Notes under the pieces: model-generated | What the model was told of the DNA's origin: nothing | The model's database searches: none | Seen by the model: only the letters and a program-made list of their open reading frames with translations | Position numbers and translations under genes: made by a program | Shown: positions 1 to 7,111 of the stretch, piece after piece | Layout of the letters: each line of letters starts with the position of its first letter | Numbering within the stretch: position 1 is the first letter of the stretch | From: CAYWMP01 sp964459445 | GTDB taxonomy: Bacteria; Desulfobacterota; DSM-4660; Desulfatiglandales; HGW-15 | Length of the DNA stretch: 15,824 nt | Direction of reading: 5' to 3' | Assembly: GCA_964459445.1 (NCBI GenBank) | Contig: CAYWMP010000141.1 | Coordinates: 1-15,824, forward strand

Positions 1-593
1 TTTTTGCTCCCCATGACAGCGCCCAACCCCGATCTTGCTGCAATGCGACCGGCATCTGTCACCACACCGGAAATTAAGGACAGTTTTTCTCCGCTCATGC
101 CTATTGATGCGACCTGGACCTTTTTATCACCAAGTTCATCTTTTATGGCTTCCTCTGTCTCCAACGTATCTTTGCCCCACAGGTTGGCAGCATCCCTTAT
201 CTCTACCCCCCGATTGCTGAGATAGACCCAAACAGGGTTTTTGGCCCTGCCTGTAAAAAATAGGGCATCGTATCCGATCCGCTTCAATTCCCTTGAAAAG
301 AAACCACCGGAATTGGCGTCACCCCATCCCCCTGTGAGAGGGGATTTGCCCACCACAGCGAAACGTCCGGAGAAAAAGGCGCCCGTCCCCGTAAGCAAGC
401 CCGAGCAAAGTCCAAGGTGGCTTTCGGGTGATAATGGATCAATCCCTGCCTCTTGCCGTTCCAGAATAACGGCGGCGCCCAGGCCGTACCCTGAAAGAAA
501 TCGACGATAGATCTCTTCACCGGGTTCAACGACTTCAACCTGGCCATTTGAAAGATCCACGATACAGTATTTCCCTGTAAAGCCTCCAGACAT
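1..593 (-). CDS. Aldehyde:ferredoxin oxidoreductase family protein, N-terminal part (cut by window edge)
   Basis: The first 197 codons of a tungsten-pterin AOR-family enzyme, which would oxidise aldehydes to acids using ferredoxin in the cytoplasm; the substrate cannot be told from this part. The frame is open to the window edge. Seen: an N-terminal GGFTGKYCIVDLS stretch, SGYGLGAAV (res. 34-42), LTGTGAFFSGRFAVVGKSP (67-85), WGDANSGGFF (90-99), and GRIAARSGLGAVMGSK (182-197). These match the order of conserved blocks in AOR domain 1, which holds the pterin. The ATG at 593 is preceded by TTGGAGG at good spacing. The gene lies 55 nt after the MoaD-like gene on the same strand, so the two are probably co-transcribed. 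The 4Fe-4S cysteines of the family lie downstream and are outside the window. Family assignment is firm; subtype is open. Confidence 0.93.
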   Translation of the reverse strand, partial: MSGGFTGKYCIVDLSNGQVEVVEPGEEIYRRFLSGYGLGAAVILERQEAGIDPLSPESHLGLCSGLLTGTGAFFSGRFAVVGKSPLTGGWGDANSGGFFSRELKRIGYDALFFTGRAKNPVWVYLSNRGVEIRDAANLWGKDTLETEEAIKDELGDKKVQVASIGMSGEKLSLISGVVTDAGRIAARSGLGAVMGSK

Positions 594-648
594 GTTTGCC
601 TCCAATAAATGACTATACTTACAGGTCTTAGCCAGCAAAAGGCTCTCT

Positions 649-915
649 TTACCCTCCGGCCGAAGGCCTGAGACAGATGACCTGGCAACTATGCCTTACC
701 CTGTCCCGGAGACCGACCTTTTTCCCATCAATGAAATAGGCCAGGATGTGTCGTTCAGGCAGGCCAAGGATTTTTGCAAGCTTCTTAATGCGGGTGCCCT
801 CAGGGACGTTGATTGTTAGTCCCTTATCGGCGTCATAGTCTTTCAATTTTGCATCCTCGGCAAGCCCGCCGAAGAGTCTTACATTGACCTTAACGGTTTT
901 CCCCCATAATGCCAT
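649..915 (-). CDS. MoaD/ThiS-like sulfur carrier protein
   Basis: An 88-residue ubiquitin-fold protein of the MoaD/ThiS family. In this family the C-terminal Gly-Gly is adenylated by a MoeB-type enzyme, becomes a thiocarboxylate and donates sulfur, in MoaD for the dithiolene of the pterin cofactor. Seen: an N-terminal beta strand KVNVRLFGGLAE, the block INVPEGTRIKKLAKILGLPE, a central ILAYFIDGKKV corresponding to the V-x-V-N-G strand, and the C terminus LRPSAGG, matching the PPxxGG tail of MoaD. It sits directly upstream of the AOR gene, an arrangement that fits supply of tungstopterin to AOR. The ATG at 915 has only a weak AAAGG upstream. Carrier role is strong from the GG tail; dedication to AOR is inferred from context. 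Confidence 0.88.
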   Translation of the reverse strand: MALWGKTVKVNVRLFGGLAEDAKLKDYDADKGLTINVPEGTRIKKLAKILGLPERHILAYFIDGKKVGLRDRVRHSCQVICLRPSAGG

Positions 916-958
916 AAATACCTTTTGCTGAAAGCCCGAGACAAGCGCCTCAGGGCAA

Positions 959-1432
959 TTACTCTATCTCATACTTGACATTGACCTCTATGTCGCTTCT
1001 TATGGAGTGGTATACGGAGCAGTACTTTTCCTTTGAAAGGGCAATGGCTCTCTCAATCTTTTTCGGGGTTATACCTTCACCCGAGATATGAATCGTCATA
1101 TCAAAGGATTTATAATACTGCGGTGGTTCCAGATTCCTCTCGCCTTCAACTTCTATCTCGTAACCTGAAACGTCGCACCTCATTTTCCGAAGGATGTGGA
1201 CAACGTCAATGGAGAGACATCCCGCGACGCTCAAGAGAAAGGTTTCAGTGGGTGAACAACCTTCTTCGTATCTGACGTCATACTCAACCTCATATCCTCG
1301 TTGTGTCGTGCCCATAAAGTAGAGATCCCTCAGCAGGGTTACCCTTCCTTTGTTCACAGGGAGTATTTGCTTCTTGTAATCATTGAGCTCCGGTGCCGCG
1401 ACGCGGTCTTTCATTTCATTTATCTCAGACAT
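959..1432 (-). CDS. OsmC family protein
   Basis: A 157-residue OsmC-fold protein. Characterised relatives (OsmC, Ohr) are thiol peroxidases that reduce organic hydroperoxides with two cysteines; many others, including YhfA types, have no known substrate. Seen: CSPTETFLLSVAGCLSIDVV (res. 59-78) with Cys72 in the first conserved helix, and LSKEKYCSVYHSI (132-144) with Cys138, the usual positions of the redox pair; an additional Cys59 is present. The frame is open upstream to 1576, but the ATG at 1432 has AAGGAGGATGAC before it, and a promoter-like sequence lies inside the upstream extension, so 1432 is the likely start. It is 43 nt upstream of the MoaD-like gene and probably heads the OsmC-MoaD-AOR transcript. 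The peroxidase role is inferred from the family. Confidence 0.9.
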   Translation of the reverse strand: MSEINEMKDRVAAPELNDYKKQILPVNKGRVTLLRDLYFMGTTQRGYEVEYDVRYEEGCSPTETFLLSVAGCLSIDVVHILRKMRCDVSGYEIEVEGERNLEPPQYYKSFDMTIHISGEGITPKKIERAIALSKEKYCSVYHSIRSDIEVNVKYEIE

Positions 1433-1465
1433 GTCATCCTCCTTCACGGGAATAATGGTCGGGTA

Positions 1466-1494
1466 AGAATAGGGCAAATATGGCGGGCTGTAAA
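1466..1494 (-). promoter_or_regulatory. Candidate sigma-70 promoter for the OsmC-MoaD-AOR operon
   Basis: On the minus strand TTTACA (1494-1489) and TATTCT (1471-1466) are separated by 17 nt. Transcription would begin near 1459, giving a leader of about 27 nt that contains the strong GGAGG of the OsmC gene. Its position argues against the longer OsmC reading frame that starts at 1576. Match is 5/6 and 4/6 to consensus; not experimentally supported. Confidence 0.45.
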
Positions 1495-1673
1495 GTCCGT
1501 TGAGCAGGGCGCAGGTTGCCAATCGTTTTGCCATTGGCGGATAAGCGAATGACGAAAGATCAATCACACGTGACATCTGAATATGGTCACGAGATGCTGT
1601 AAATTCATGGGAAAATCTTAGCCTGGAGGATGAGTGGTGGGATCAAATCGCGTGTATACGATATTCCACAGCA

Positions 1674-2906
1674 TTAAATATCATACAGATAATGGCATAC
1701 TTTACACCCTTCCGGTGCTTCGGGCATAGCCTCCCTCAGGGCCCTCTCCTTGTTTGTTGAGGCACCAAGCAGACGCTTTACGATTTCATCATCGTGGGTT
1801 TTGACCCTGTTTTCAAATCTCTCCCTATAGAACTTGCAGGTTTCGCTTTCCCACAAGGCCATAAGATCCTGGTCGGGTAGGCGTCCATAATGGACTGTGG
1901 GCATGTTGACGTCCTCGCCCAGGAAGGAGGTCGGCCCTCCTATGGCGAGATTAATGCAGGGTCCGACGGCGCCGTCATGACGGATGAACAGGGAGTCCCT
2001 GGGGTCCTGTTCACAGACGGGCCGTTCTTCCGGTGTGAAAGCAGAGGCCGTGGTGCTGACATTCAGTTTCTTTGCGAGGCGTCGGGCCCTTGTTAAGGCC
2101 TTTTTCAGTTTCCGAACCTCTTTTGTTTCCCTGGTTGAAAAGAGCCCGAAACCCTTGCCGCTGTCCCCACGTATGACATCGCATTGCTTGAAGTTGACTT
2201 GATCCACGCCTAAACTCGCAGCCAGTCTCACGATTTCTTCAACCTGGTGGAAATTGATGTCCATTAAGACGAAATTGATCATGGTCTTCGGAATTTTGCC
2301 GGTTCTTAGTTCGGATAGGTTGGCAAGGTTTTCACAAACCCGATCAAAATCGGAATCGACCCTGATCCTGTTGTACATCTCCGCATCGGCCCCGTCCATA
2401 GACACGCAGATCCAATCCACACCCGTATTGATTATTCTCTCTGCGGTTTCCTTCTTCAAGAGAAGACCATTGCTAAGAAAGCCTGTTTCGCAGCCGGCGG
2501 CGTTGGCCTCGGAAATCCATTCAATCAGCCGTGGTTGCAGCAGAGGTTCGCCACCCCCAGTAAAATCAATGGACCGCACATCGGATAAATAGGGCCTGAT
2601 AGCTTCCCAGACTTCTTGGGTCATGATCGCTCGATTCTCGATCTTCTTTGCGATTTCCCTCCAGGGACACATGACGCATCGAAGATTACAGGCAATAGCG
2701 GATTCTACCTGAAGCAGGCGCCAGCGCCTTCTCTTCCGGGATTTTGTTTTGATGACCTTATTCCGAATAGGAGCGAGTCGTTTCTCGATAAATTTCGGCC
2801 AGCCTATGGCAGCCAATGAGTACCATTTTCCAGGGCGTTCCAACCAGGCCTCGCCGGTAGCACCGGTTACCAACACGCGCTTGCGTGAGAAATCGTATTT
2901 ATCCAT
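1674..2906 (-). CDS. Radical SAM/SPASM domain protein with unusual N terminus
   Basis: A 410-residue radical SAM enzyme with a C-terminal SPASM-type cysteine region, a class that often modifies peptides or matures enzymes. Seen: the CNLRCVMC cluster motif (CxxxCxxC, Cys73/77/80), GGGEPLL (117-123), a TIM-barrel-like middle, then Cys298, Cys317 in a DGAVGPCIN block, and the terminal pair Cys401/Cys404 (CKVCHYLYDI), as expected for an auxiliary cluster domain. The first 20 residues read KRVLVTGATG, typical of the NAD(P)-binding start of a short-chain dehydrogenase, and then switch to unrelated sequence; the radical SAM part begins near residue 62. The ATG at 2906 has a weak GGATAGG upstream. 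No obvious peptide substrate gene lies beside it. Distantly similar to the interrupted radical SAM gene at 10422-11492. Substrate unknown. Confidence 0.88.
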   Translation of the reverse strand: MDKYDFSRKRVLVTGATGEAWLERPGKWYSLAAIGWPKFIEKRLAPIRNKVIKTKSRKRRRWRLLQVESAIACNLRCVMCPWREIAKKIENRAIMTQEVWEAIRPYLSDVRSIDFTGGGEPLLQPRLIEWISEANAAGCETGFLSNGLLLKKETAERIINTGVDWICVSMDGADAEMYNRIRVDSDFDRVCENLANLSELRTGKIPKTMINFVLMDINFHQVEEIVRLAASLGVDQVNFKQCDVIRGDSGKGFGLFSTRETKEVRKLKKALTRARRLAKKLNVSTTASAFTPEERPVCEQDPRDSLFIRHDGAVGPCINLAIGGPTSFLGEDVNMPTVHYGRLPDQDLMALWESETCKFYRERFENRVKTHDDEIVKRLLGASTNKERALREAMPEAPEGCKVCHYLYDI

Positions 2907-3011
2907 AATTGCCTATCCACTATCCTGAAAGATGAATATTTCCGAGCCCCTCTTTTCAAAGGAGACGCAGCGGTATGAGATTATCTTGGGTGAAGCATAT
3001 GCGGAGGTTTC

Positions 3012-3039
3012 TTGACAGAAGACTGCCCTGACCTATACT
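3012..3039 (+). promoter_or_regulatory. Strong candidate sigma-70 promoter upstream of the MITE and the 3380 gene
   Basis: TTGACA (3012-3017), a 16-nt spacer and TATACT (3034-3039) on the plus strand form a near-consensus promoter. The next plausible plus-strand gene starts at 3380, about 335 nt downstream, and the inverted-repeat element at 3125-3323 lies in between, so the transcript would carry that element in its leader. Confidence 0.55.
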
Positions 3040-3124
3040 CTTCTTCAATAAAACTTGGGCATATTCTGTTTCTATAGGTAATGATTTTTATTCACAAAAG
3101 CAAGCAGTCCATCATTTGCCAAAG

Positions 3125-3323
3125 CGAGACCTTTGCAAAACGCTCTCTTTTGTCCAATCTTCCGTCTTCGCTAAAGCTACGACGGGACAAGCTGCTTCAG
3201 ACTCGGATTTTAATACTCAAAATACTTTGAGTATTCCTGTGGTTAATCCGCCAGAAGTATGGCGGATTAAAATCCTCGTCTTCCTTGACCTTGACCAAAA
3301 TTGAGCATTTTGCAAAGGTCTCG
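3125..3323. mobile_element. MITE-like element with 20-21 bp terminal inverted repeats
   Basis: Terminal inverted repeats at 3126-3145 and 3303-3322 pair over 20 bp with one mismatch, and one further base pair (3125/3323) extends them. The end begins GAGACCTTTGCAAAA, which resembles ends I associate with IS5-like elements. Inside are two perfect hairpins: AATACTCAAA / TTTGAGTATT (3212-3221 / 3226-3235) and TTAATCCGCCA / TGGCGGATTAA (3243-3253 / 3260-3270). An inner repeat GGATTTTAAT / ATTAAAATCC (3205-3214 / 3266-3275) also occurs. No transposase is encoded, so movement would need a full-length partner elsewhere. No clear target-site duplication is visible. IS family is inferred. Confidence 0.75.
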
Positions 3324-3379
3324 GGTGAAGATCAAGGTGATTCTGTTAATTTGCAAATATTGTAATACAGGACTTGGAT

Positions 3380-3979
3380 ATGGGTGATTCGCAGAGCATA
3401 TGGCTTTATGAGGTTGATCAGGCCGATAGAATTGCAGGACGTCTCATTGAGACCAAGAAGGTTTCGGTTTTTTCAAAGATCCTTCTTTTCCCATTCTATG
3501 TGATCGCATACTTTCGATATCGGAGGACCCTATCGGCTACTCGAAAGAATCTTCTCTACACAAAACAATTGGCCCTGGATGCGGCAAAGGACATCAATCA
3601 AGGGTATGAACGTGAAGAACGGATGGCTTCTATCAATAAAAAGACCAAGGAAACCCTAGATAGTGCGGGAAAGGGATTATACACCGATAAAGTCCGCCGG
3701 AAGCAAATTAAGGAGATCGCTGTCCTCATCAAACATTACCAAAAGCTTCTTGATTCCGAAGGCGACCGATTCGAGGAAATGGTTCGAAATGCGTATCAAT
3801 CTATGCAAGGGTATCTCGCATTCATTAATAAGCTAAAGCAAGCCGAAATGGAGGTCATCCAGGCGGCTATCAGTTCCGTGCGAACGGGAAGTAGAAATGA
3901 ACGCATGGCTTGGTTCAGAAAGGTGGAAGAAGCGACGGAGGAAGCAAGAAAAGAAGAAGCGGATCGTATTTTTTCTTGA
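3380..3979 (+). CDS. Uncharacterised alpha-helical protein, paralogue A of a three-member family
   Basis: A 199-residue protein I do not recognise by function. It has a hydrophobic segment FSKILLFPFYVIAYF (res. 31-45) containing a proline, followed by a basic stretch and a long charged, probably helical C-terminal region. Shared with the two minus-strand paralogues at 5747-6370 and 6388-6948: a [YF]TKxLALxAA+D block after the hydrophobic segment, then an LIxHYxxLLxxxG core (KHYQKLLDSEG here), an AYxxxxxY motif and an LKxAE motif. The ATG at 3380 has AGGA seven bases upstream and is preferred over the TTG at 3374. The alpha/beta hydrolase follows after 31 nt, so the two are probably one operon. 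The hydrophobic segment suggests membrane association, but no signal peptide is evident. Confidence 0.82.
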   Translation: MGDSQSIWLYEVDQADRIAGRLIETKKVSVFSKILLFPFYVIAYFRYRRTLSATRKNLLYTKQLALDAAKDINQGYEREERMASINKKTKETLDSAGKGLYTDKVRRKQIKEIAVLIKHYQKLLDSEGDRFEEMVRNAYQSMQGYLAFINKLKQAEMEVIQAAISSVRTGSRNERMAWFRKVEEATEEARKEEADRIFS

Positions 3980-4010
3980 AGCCAGATAAACACACAGATT
4001 TAGGAACAAA

Positions 4011-4856
4011 ATGCCATTCATTGAAGTTGATGAGGGAAAACTCTACTACGATGTTCAGGGTGAGGGGCCAGTCCTAGTTTTTCTTCATGGCGCCTGGGCT
4101 TCCCATGAATGGTGGAGATGGCAAGTCCCTCATTTTTCCAAAAACTACAGAGTGGTTTTGCCTGATGCGAGAGGGCATGGCCGATCCAGTGATTTCCTGA
4201 AAGGATACGCTGTAGATCATTTCATCCATGATTTGGAGTGCATCATCGAGGAAGTAGGTCATGAAGAGGCTGTACTCATAGGCTGGTCCATGGGCGGAAT
4301 CATTGCCATGGAATACGGCCTTCGCCATGTATCAAAAGTGAAAGGGCTGGTCCTTATCTCAACCCGGGGCCACCGCAACCCTGCCATGAGGCCCCGAATC
4401 CTCATACAGTATTTTCGCTCGATCCTGAATCTACTTATGGATATGTCGGCCCCCCGAAAATTCGACCGCACAGGGGCAACACTTGCTGAAGGCAACAAAA
4501 GAAAAATCCAGAGGGAAGTTGAGAGGATGCTTTCACCCAAGGCGCCGCAAGACGTAAATGATTGGTTGGTCACAGAACTGGTCAGAAATCCGAGGCGGAA
4601 TTACCTGGAGGTTGCCAGGAGTCTTTGGGATTGGGAAATTGGGGAGTCCTTAGATAATATTCAGATACCGACCCTGATCCTAGTGGGAGAAAAGGATCGC
4701 TGGACGCCTCCCCGGTTTTCGCAACGCCTCCACGACATGATGCCTCACTCGAAACTGGTCGAATTTGAAAGTGCCGGGCATTGGGTGGCCATGGAGCAGC
4801 ATGATCGGGTCAACAGTGAGATTGAAGCATTCCTTAGTAGTTTGAAGTACACCTGA
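4011..4856 (+). CDS. Alpha/beta hydrolase
   Basis: A 281-residue alpha/beta-fold hydrolase of the general esterase/haloalkane dehalogenase-like group, likely cytoplasmic because no signal peptide is visible. Seen: the oxyanion-hole motif LHGAW (res. 25-29), PDARGHGRSS (51-60), nucleophile elbow GWSMGG with Ser93, the acid in VGEKD (Asp229) and the base in AGHW (His257). The full catalytic triad is therefore present and the length is usual for the family. The substrate cannot be deduced. AGGA lies six bases before the ATG. It follows paralogue A by 31 nt and converges with the acyltransferase operon, which suggests a shared role with those genes. Confidence 0.93.
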   Translation: MPFIEVDEGKLYYDVQGEGPVLVFLHGAWASHEWWRWQVPHFSKNYRVVLPDARGHGRSSDFLKGYAVDHFIHDLECIIEEVGHEEAVLIGWSMGGIIAMEYGLRHVSKVKGLVLISTRGHRNPAMRPRILIQYFRSILNLLMDMSAPRKFDRTGATLAEGNKRKIQREVERMLSPKAPQDVNDWLVTELVRNPRRNYLEVARSLWDWEIGESLDNIQIPTLILVGEKDRWTPPRFSQRLHDMMPHSKLVEFESAGHWVAMEQHDRVNSEIEAFLSSLKYT

Positions 4857-4904
4857 TGTCTTCCTCGAATACTATTCTGAAGGAGCCTAAAGCCATTCCT
4901 TGTT

Positions 4905-5729
4905 TCACAGCTTCTTTGCCAACCCTCCAATTTCCAGGGGCCTTCTGCTCACAAGGGCTGAGGCATAGTTTTGGAAGGGAATCCCCCCCCACTTCTCCTT
5001 AAAGCGGCGCACGCCGTCGCTTATGCCCAATCCCAGATTTAGAAACCTTTTTTTCTCTTTACAGGCACATTGTACCATCTCGTGGAAAAGCAGGTCAGAG
5101 GCGCCCGGGATATTCACCTTGGTGGATCTGAAGTTGAAGAGGTAAAAGGCATATTCTCTGGCTCCTAGATCCAGGATATTGAAGGCGATCAGGGTGTTAC
5201 CTTTCCGGGCTTCAAGGAGGCGGGCCGTTTTCGATTTTTTCAGATATGCAGGAATGGCTTTATAAATTTTTTCCTGTTCGGATTTCAATTTGCGGGATGA
5301 TAGGAATGCCTTGATCATTTTTTTGTGTTCTCTCCCGAAGTCTCCCACTGAAGTTTCTACTTCACGACGGGCGCGTCGAACCATGTATGCCACGTCCGAC
5401 TTTACGGAGTCCAAAGGAAATTCCAATCGATAATAGCTATCGGACGCCATCGTTTCATTGCTTTGATCCGGTATCCAGAGCTCGGGAGCAATCACGGCAA
5501 CAGTGGCAGGGTTGAAACGGTCGCAGGCCGATTCATAGGTGTCAGGCGTATTCGATTTCCGGCTCTCTAGGGGATATCCTATAAAGATGAGATGGTTTTT
5601 GCGAATGAAGCAAAGGTGATTTTGGTGGAGGAAGGGGTCACCCCCTGATACAGCTTCTACATAAGCGGTGACGTGTTCAGGCAGGTAGGCGTGCTCATAA
5701 ACGAAACGGCTCTCTTCTTGATTTAACAT
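4905..5729 (-). CDS. FemAB/GNAT-like acyltransferase
   Basis: A 274-residue protein whose C-terminal half looks like a GNAT-fold domain of the FemAB/BioF2-like type, which transfers acyl or aminoacyl groups. Seen: ARLLEARKGNTLIAFNILD (a beta-hairpin of the fold), then a block near residues 210-250 with IPGASDLLFHEMVQ, KRFLNLGLG and FKEKWGG, characteristic of proteins in this superfamily. The N-terminal half is less conserved and may be a degenerate second GNAT repeat. It is the third gene of a minus-strand operon, 17 nt after paralogue B. No clear ribosome binding site precedes the ATG at 5729, consistent with translational coupling. Acyl donor and acceptor are unknown. Confidence 0.75.
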   Translation of the reverse strand: MLNQEESRFVYEHAYLPEHVTAYVEAVSGGDPFLHQNHLCFIRKNHLIFIGYPLESRKSNTPDTYESACDRFNPATVAVIAPELWIPDQSNETMASDSYYRLEFPLDSVKSDVAYMVRRARREVETSVGDFGREHKKMIKAFLSSRKLKSEQEKIYKAIPAYLKKSKTARLLEARKGNTLIAFNILDLGAREYAFYLFNFRSTKVNIPGASDLLFHEMVQCACKEKKRFLNLGLGISDGVRRFKEKWGGIPFQNYASALVSRRPLEIGGLAKKL

Positions 5730-5746
5730 CTGAGTTCATGAAATGA

Positions 5747-6370
5747 TCAATTCTTATTAAAAATCTTCTCTGCCGAAAAAGCTCTTGCCTTATCAAGGGC
5801 TTCCTCGATGTTCGACACCCGCTCCATATTTGCGCGCGATCCCAGGGTATTGATTGCCGCAAGGTTAACTTTTTTTTCGGCCTCTTTTAGTACTGCCAAA
5901 AACTCACGGTAATTGCCCTGGTTTCCGTAGGCATTGATGATTAATGAATTGTAATCCCCGCCATCTGCCACCAGAAGCCGATGATAGTGATCAATAAGCA
6001 AATCGATTTCCTCTAGTTGCTTAGAGCGGATCTCCTCTGAATAAAGACCGTCCTCAACAGATGAAAGCAAGGCCTTTGTCTTTTCTTCAATAGGCGACAT
6101 CACATTGCCTTTTCCGCTTCCATTCCTGACCATGTCACGGGCGGCTTTCAGTGCCAGTTCTTTTGTAAAGAGAAAATTTTGAGCAAACAGTTCACGTTCA
6201 CTCTTGGATTTGGCGTAATTCATAATGAATATAATAGGCATCATGATTTCCCAAACAGATAAGGCCTTTGGTTTGATGACCGCCCTTGTCGCCGCGCCGG
6301 CCCACCTCCGTTCCTGGGATAATACGGCCTTATATTTCGTTTCAAGAGGGGTTGATTTTAATTTTCCCAT
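5747..6370 (-). CDS. Uncharacterised alpha-helical protein, paralogue B of a three-member family
   Basis: A 207-residue protein of unknown function, clearly related to paralogue A at 3380-3979 and to the gene just upstream (paralogue C). Seen: hydrophobic segment VWEIMMPIIFIM (res. 39-50) with an internal proline, FTKELALKAARDM right after it, an EEKTKALLSSVEDGLYSEE stretch aligning with KKTKETLDSAGKGLYTDK of paralogue A, then LIDHYHRLLVADG, NAYGNQGNY and LKEAEKKV. B is closer to A than to C. GAGGA lies close before the ATG at 6370. It starts 17 nt after paralogue C ends and ends 17 nt before the acyltransferase gene, so it sits in the middle of a tight three-gene operon. Confidence 0.82.
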   Translation of the reverse strand: MGKLKSTPLETKYKAVLSQERRWAGAATRAVIKPKALSVWEIMMPIIFIMNYAKSKSERELFAQNFLFTKELALKAARDMVRNGSGKGNVMSPIEEKTKALLSSVEDGLYSEEIRSKQLEEIDLLIDHYHRLLVADGGDYNSLIINAYGNQGNYREFLAVLKEAEKKVNLAAINTLGSRANMERVSNIEEALDKARAFSAEKIFNKN

Positions 6371-6387
6371 CCGTCCTCGGTTCCATT

Positions 6388-6948
6388 TTAGAAGATGCTG
6401 TCGATCTCTTTATTCCTCTGCTCCTGGGCCTGAATCTGCTCTTCGAGCAGGCGTTGTCGAACCTCATTATTTTCACCAAGGGTTTCGGCAACAGCCCGAT
6501 CCAAATCCCTTTCTGCTGTCGTAAGCTGATTTAAGTGGCCTTTGTAGCCCTCACGGGTTTCATAGACGCCTCTTATGAAATCATTAAATGTTTCCCCCTC
6601 AGCTCGGAGAAGCTTCTTATAGTGTTCGATCAACACATCCAGGATACCCATATAAGCGCGGACGATAGCCGGCGCATTAAGATTTGCGATCCCCAACCAT
6701 GCTTTGATCTTTTCTTCTGCTAATTCGTGGGTTTCTTCGCGCGCCACCTCCATGGCCACCCTTCGGGGGAAAGTATAGTATTGTGAAAACCTTCTGATCT
6801 CTTTGTTCCGTTTCAGAAAATCAAAAATAAACATGCCGGGAATCAGCTGGAGCAGGGGTTTCACCGGTCTATTTACAATAACCCCCAGGGCAATCCGTCG
6901 TGCGAGTGCCTCTTCAGCGGCAATGATATGTTCGTGCTTCTTTAACAT
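6388..6948 (-). CDS. Uncharacterised alpha-helical protein, paralogue C of a three-member family
   Basis: A 186-residue protein of unknown function and the first gene of the minus-strand operon. It shares the family layout: hydrophobic segment LLQLIPGMFIFDFL (res. 32-45) with a proline, then RRVAMEVAREE in place of TKxLALxAAxD, a core LIEHYKKLLRAEG, the VYETREGY motif and LTTAERDL. It is the most divergent of the three and lacks the GLY[ST] block of A and B. The C terminus is rich in Gln/Glu and probably coiled-coil. An upstream in-frame ATG at 6954 exists, but AAGGG is seven bases before the ATG at 6948 and only one base before 6954, so 6948 is preferred. Confidence 0.8.
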   Translation of the reverse strand: MLKKHEHIIAAEEALARRIALGVIVNRPVKPLLQLIPGMFIFDFLKRNKEIRRFSQYYTFPRRVAMEVAREETHELAEEKIKAWLGIANLNAPAIVRAYMGILDVLIEHYKKLLRAEGETFNDFIRGVYETREGYKGHLNQLTTAERDLDRAVAETLGENNEVRQRLLEEQIQAQEQRNKEIDSIF

Positions 6949-6966
6949 GGCCATTCCCTTCGATGA

Positions 6967-6996
6967 ATCATAGTCTCAAGCTTGAGGTCCTGTCAA
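6967..6996 (-). promoter_or_regulatory. Candidate sigma-70 promoter with a palindromic operator-like spacer
   Basis: On the minus strand TTGACA (6996-6991) is a perfect -35 box and TATGAT (6972-6967) a 5/6 -10 box, with an 18-nt spacer. The spacer contains the perfect 12-bp palindrome CTCAAGCTTGAG (6975-6986). Transcription would start near 6960, leaving a leader of only about 12 nt before the ATG of paralogue C. A dimeric repressor bound at the palindrome would block the promoter directly; that role is inference. Confidence 0.6.
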
Positions 6997-7111
6997 TGCC
7001 AGCAAGGCAAGCAGGTCTGAAGCGCCACACGGTATTTACAGAAATGCGTTTGGCGGGGGAGAAGCAGAAGAAGAATCGATGGGGATGAGGATTGACAGAT
7101 TAGGTTTAGGA

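Noticed and set aside
284..688. 134-codon minus-strand open frame overlapping the AOR 5' end
   Set aside because: It overlaps both the MoaD-like and AOR genes in another frame; the AOR frame reads conserved family blocks through to the window edge.
1433..1576. 48-residue N-terminal extension of the OsmC reading frame
   Set aside because: The ATG at 1432 has a strong GGAGG and a promoter-like sequence lies inside the extension; the added residues look unlike the family.
4857..4904. Search for a terminator between the convergent operons
   Set aside because: The 48-nt gap contains no stable stem with a T run on either strand.
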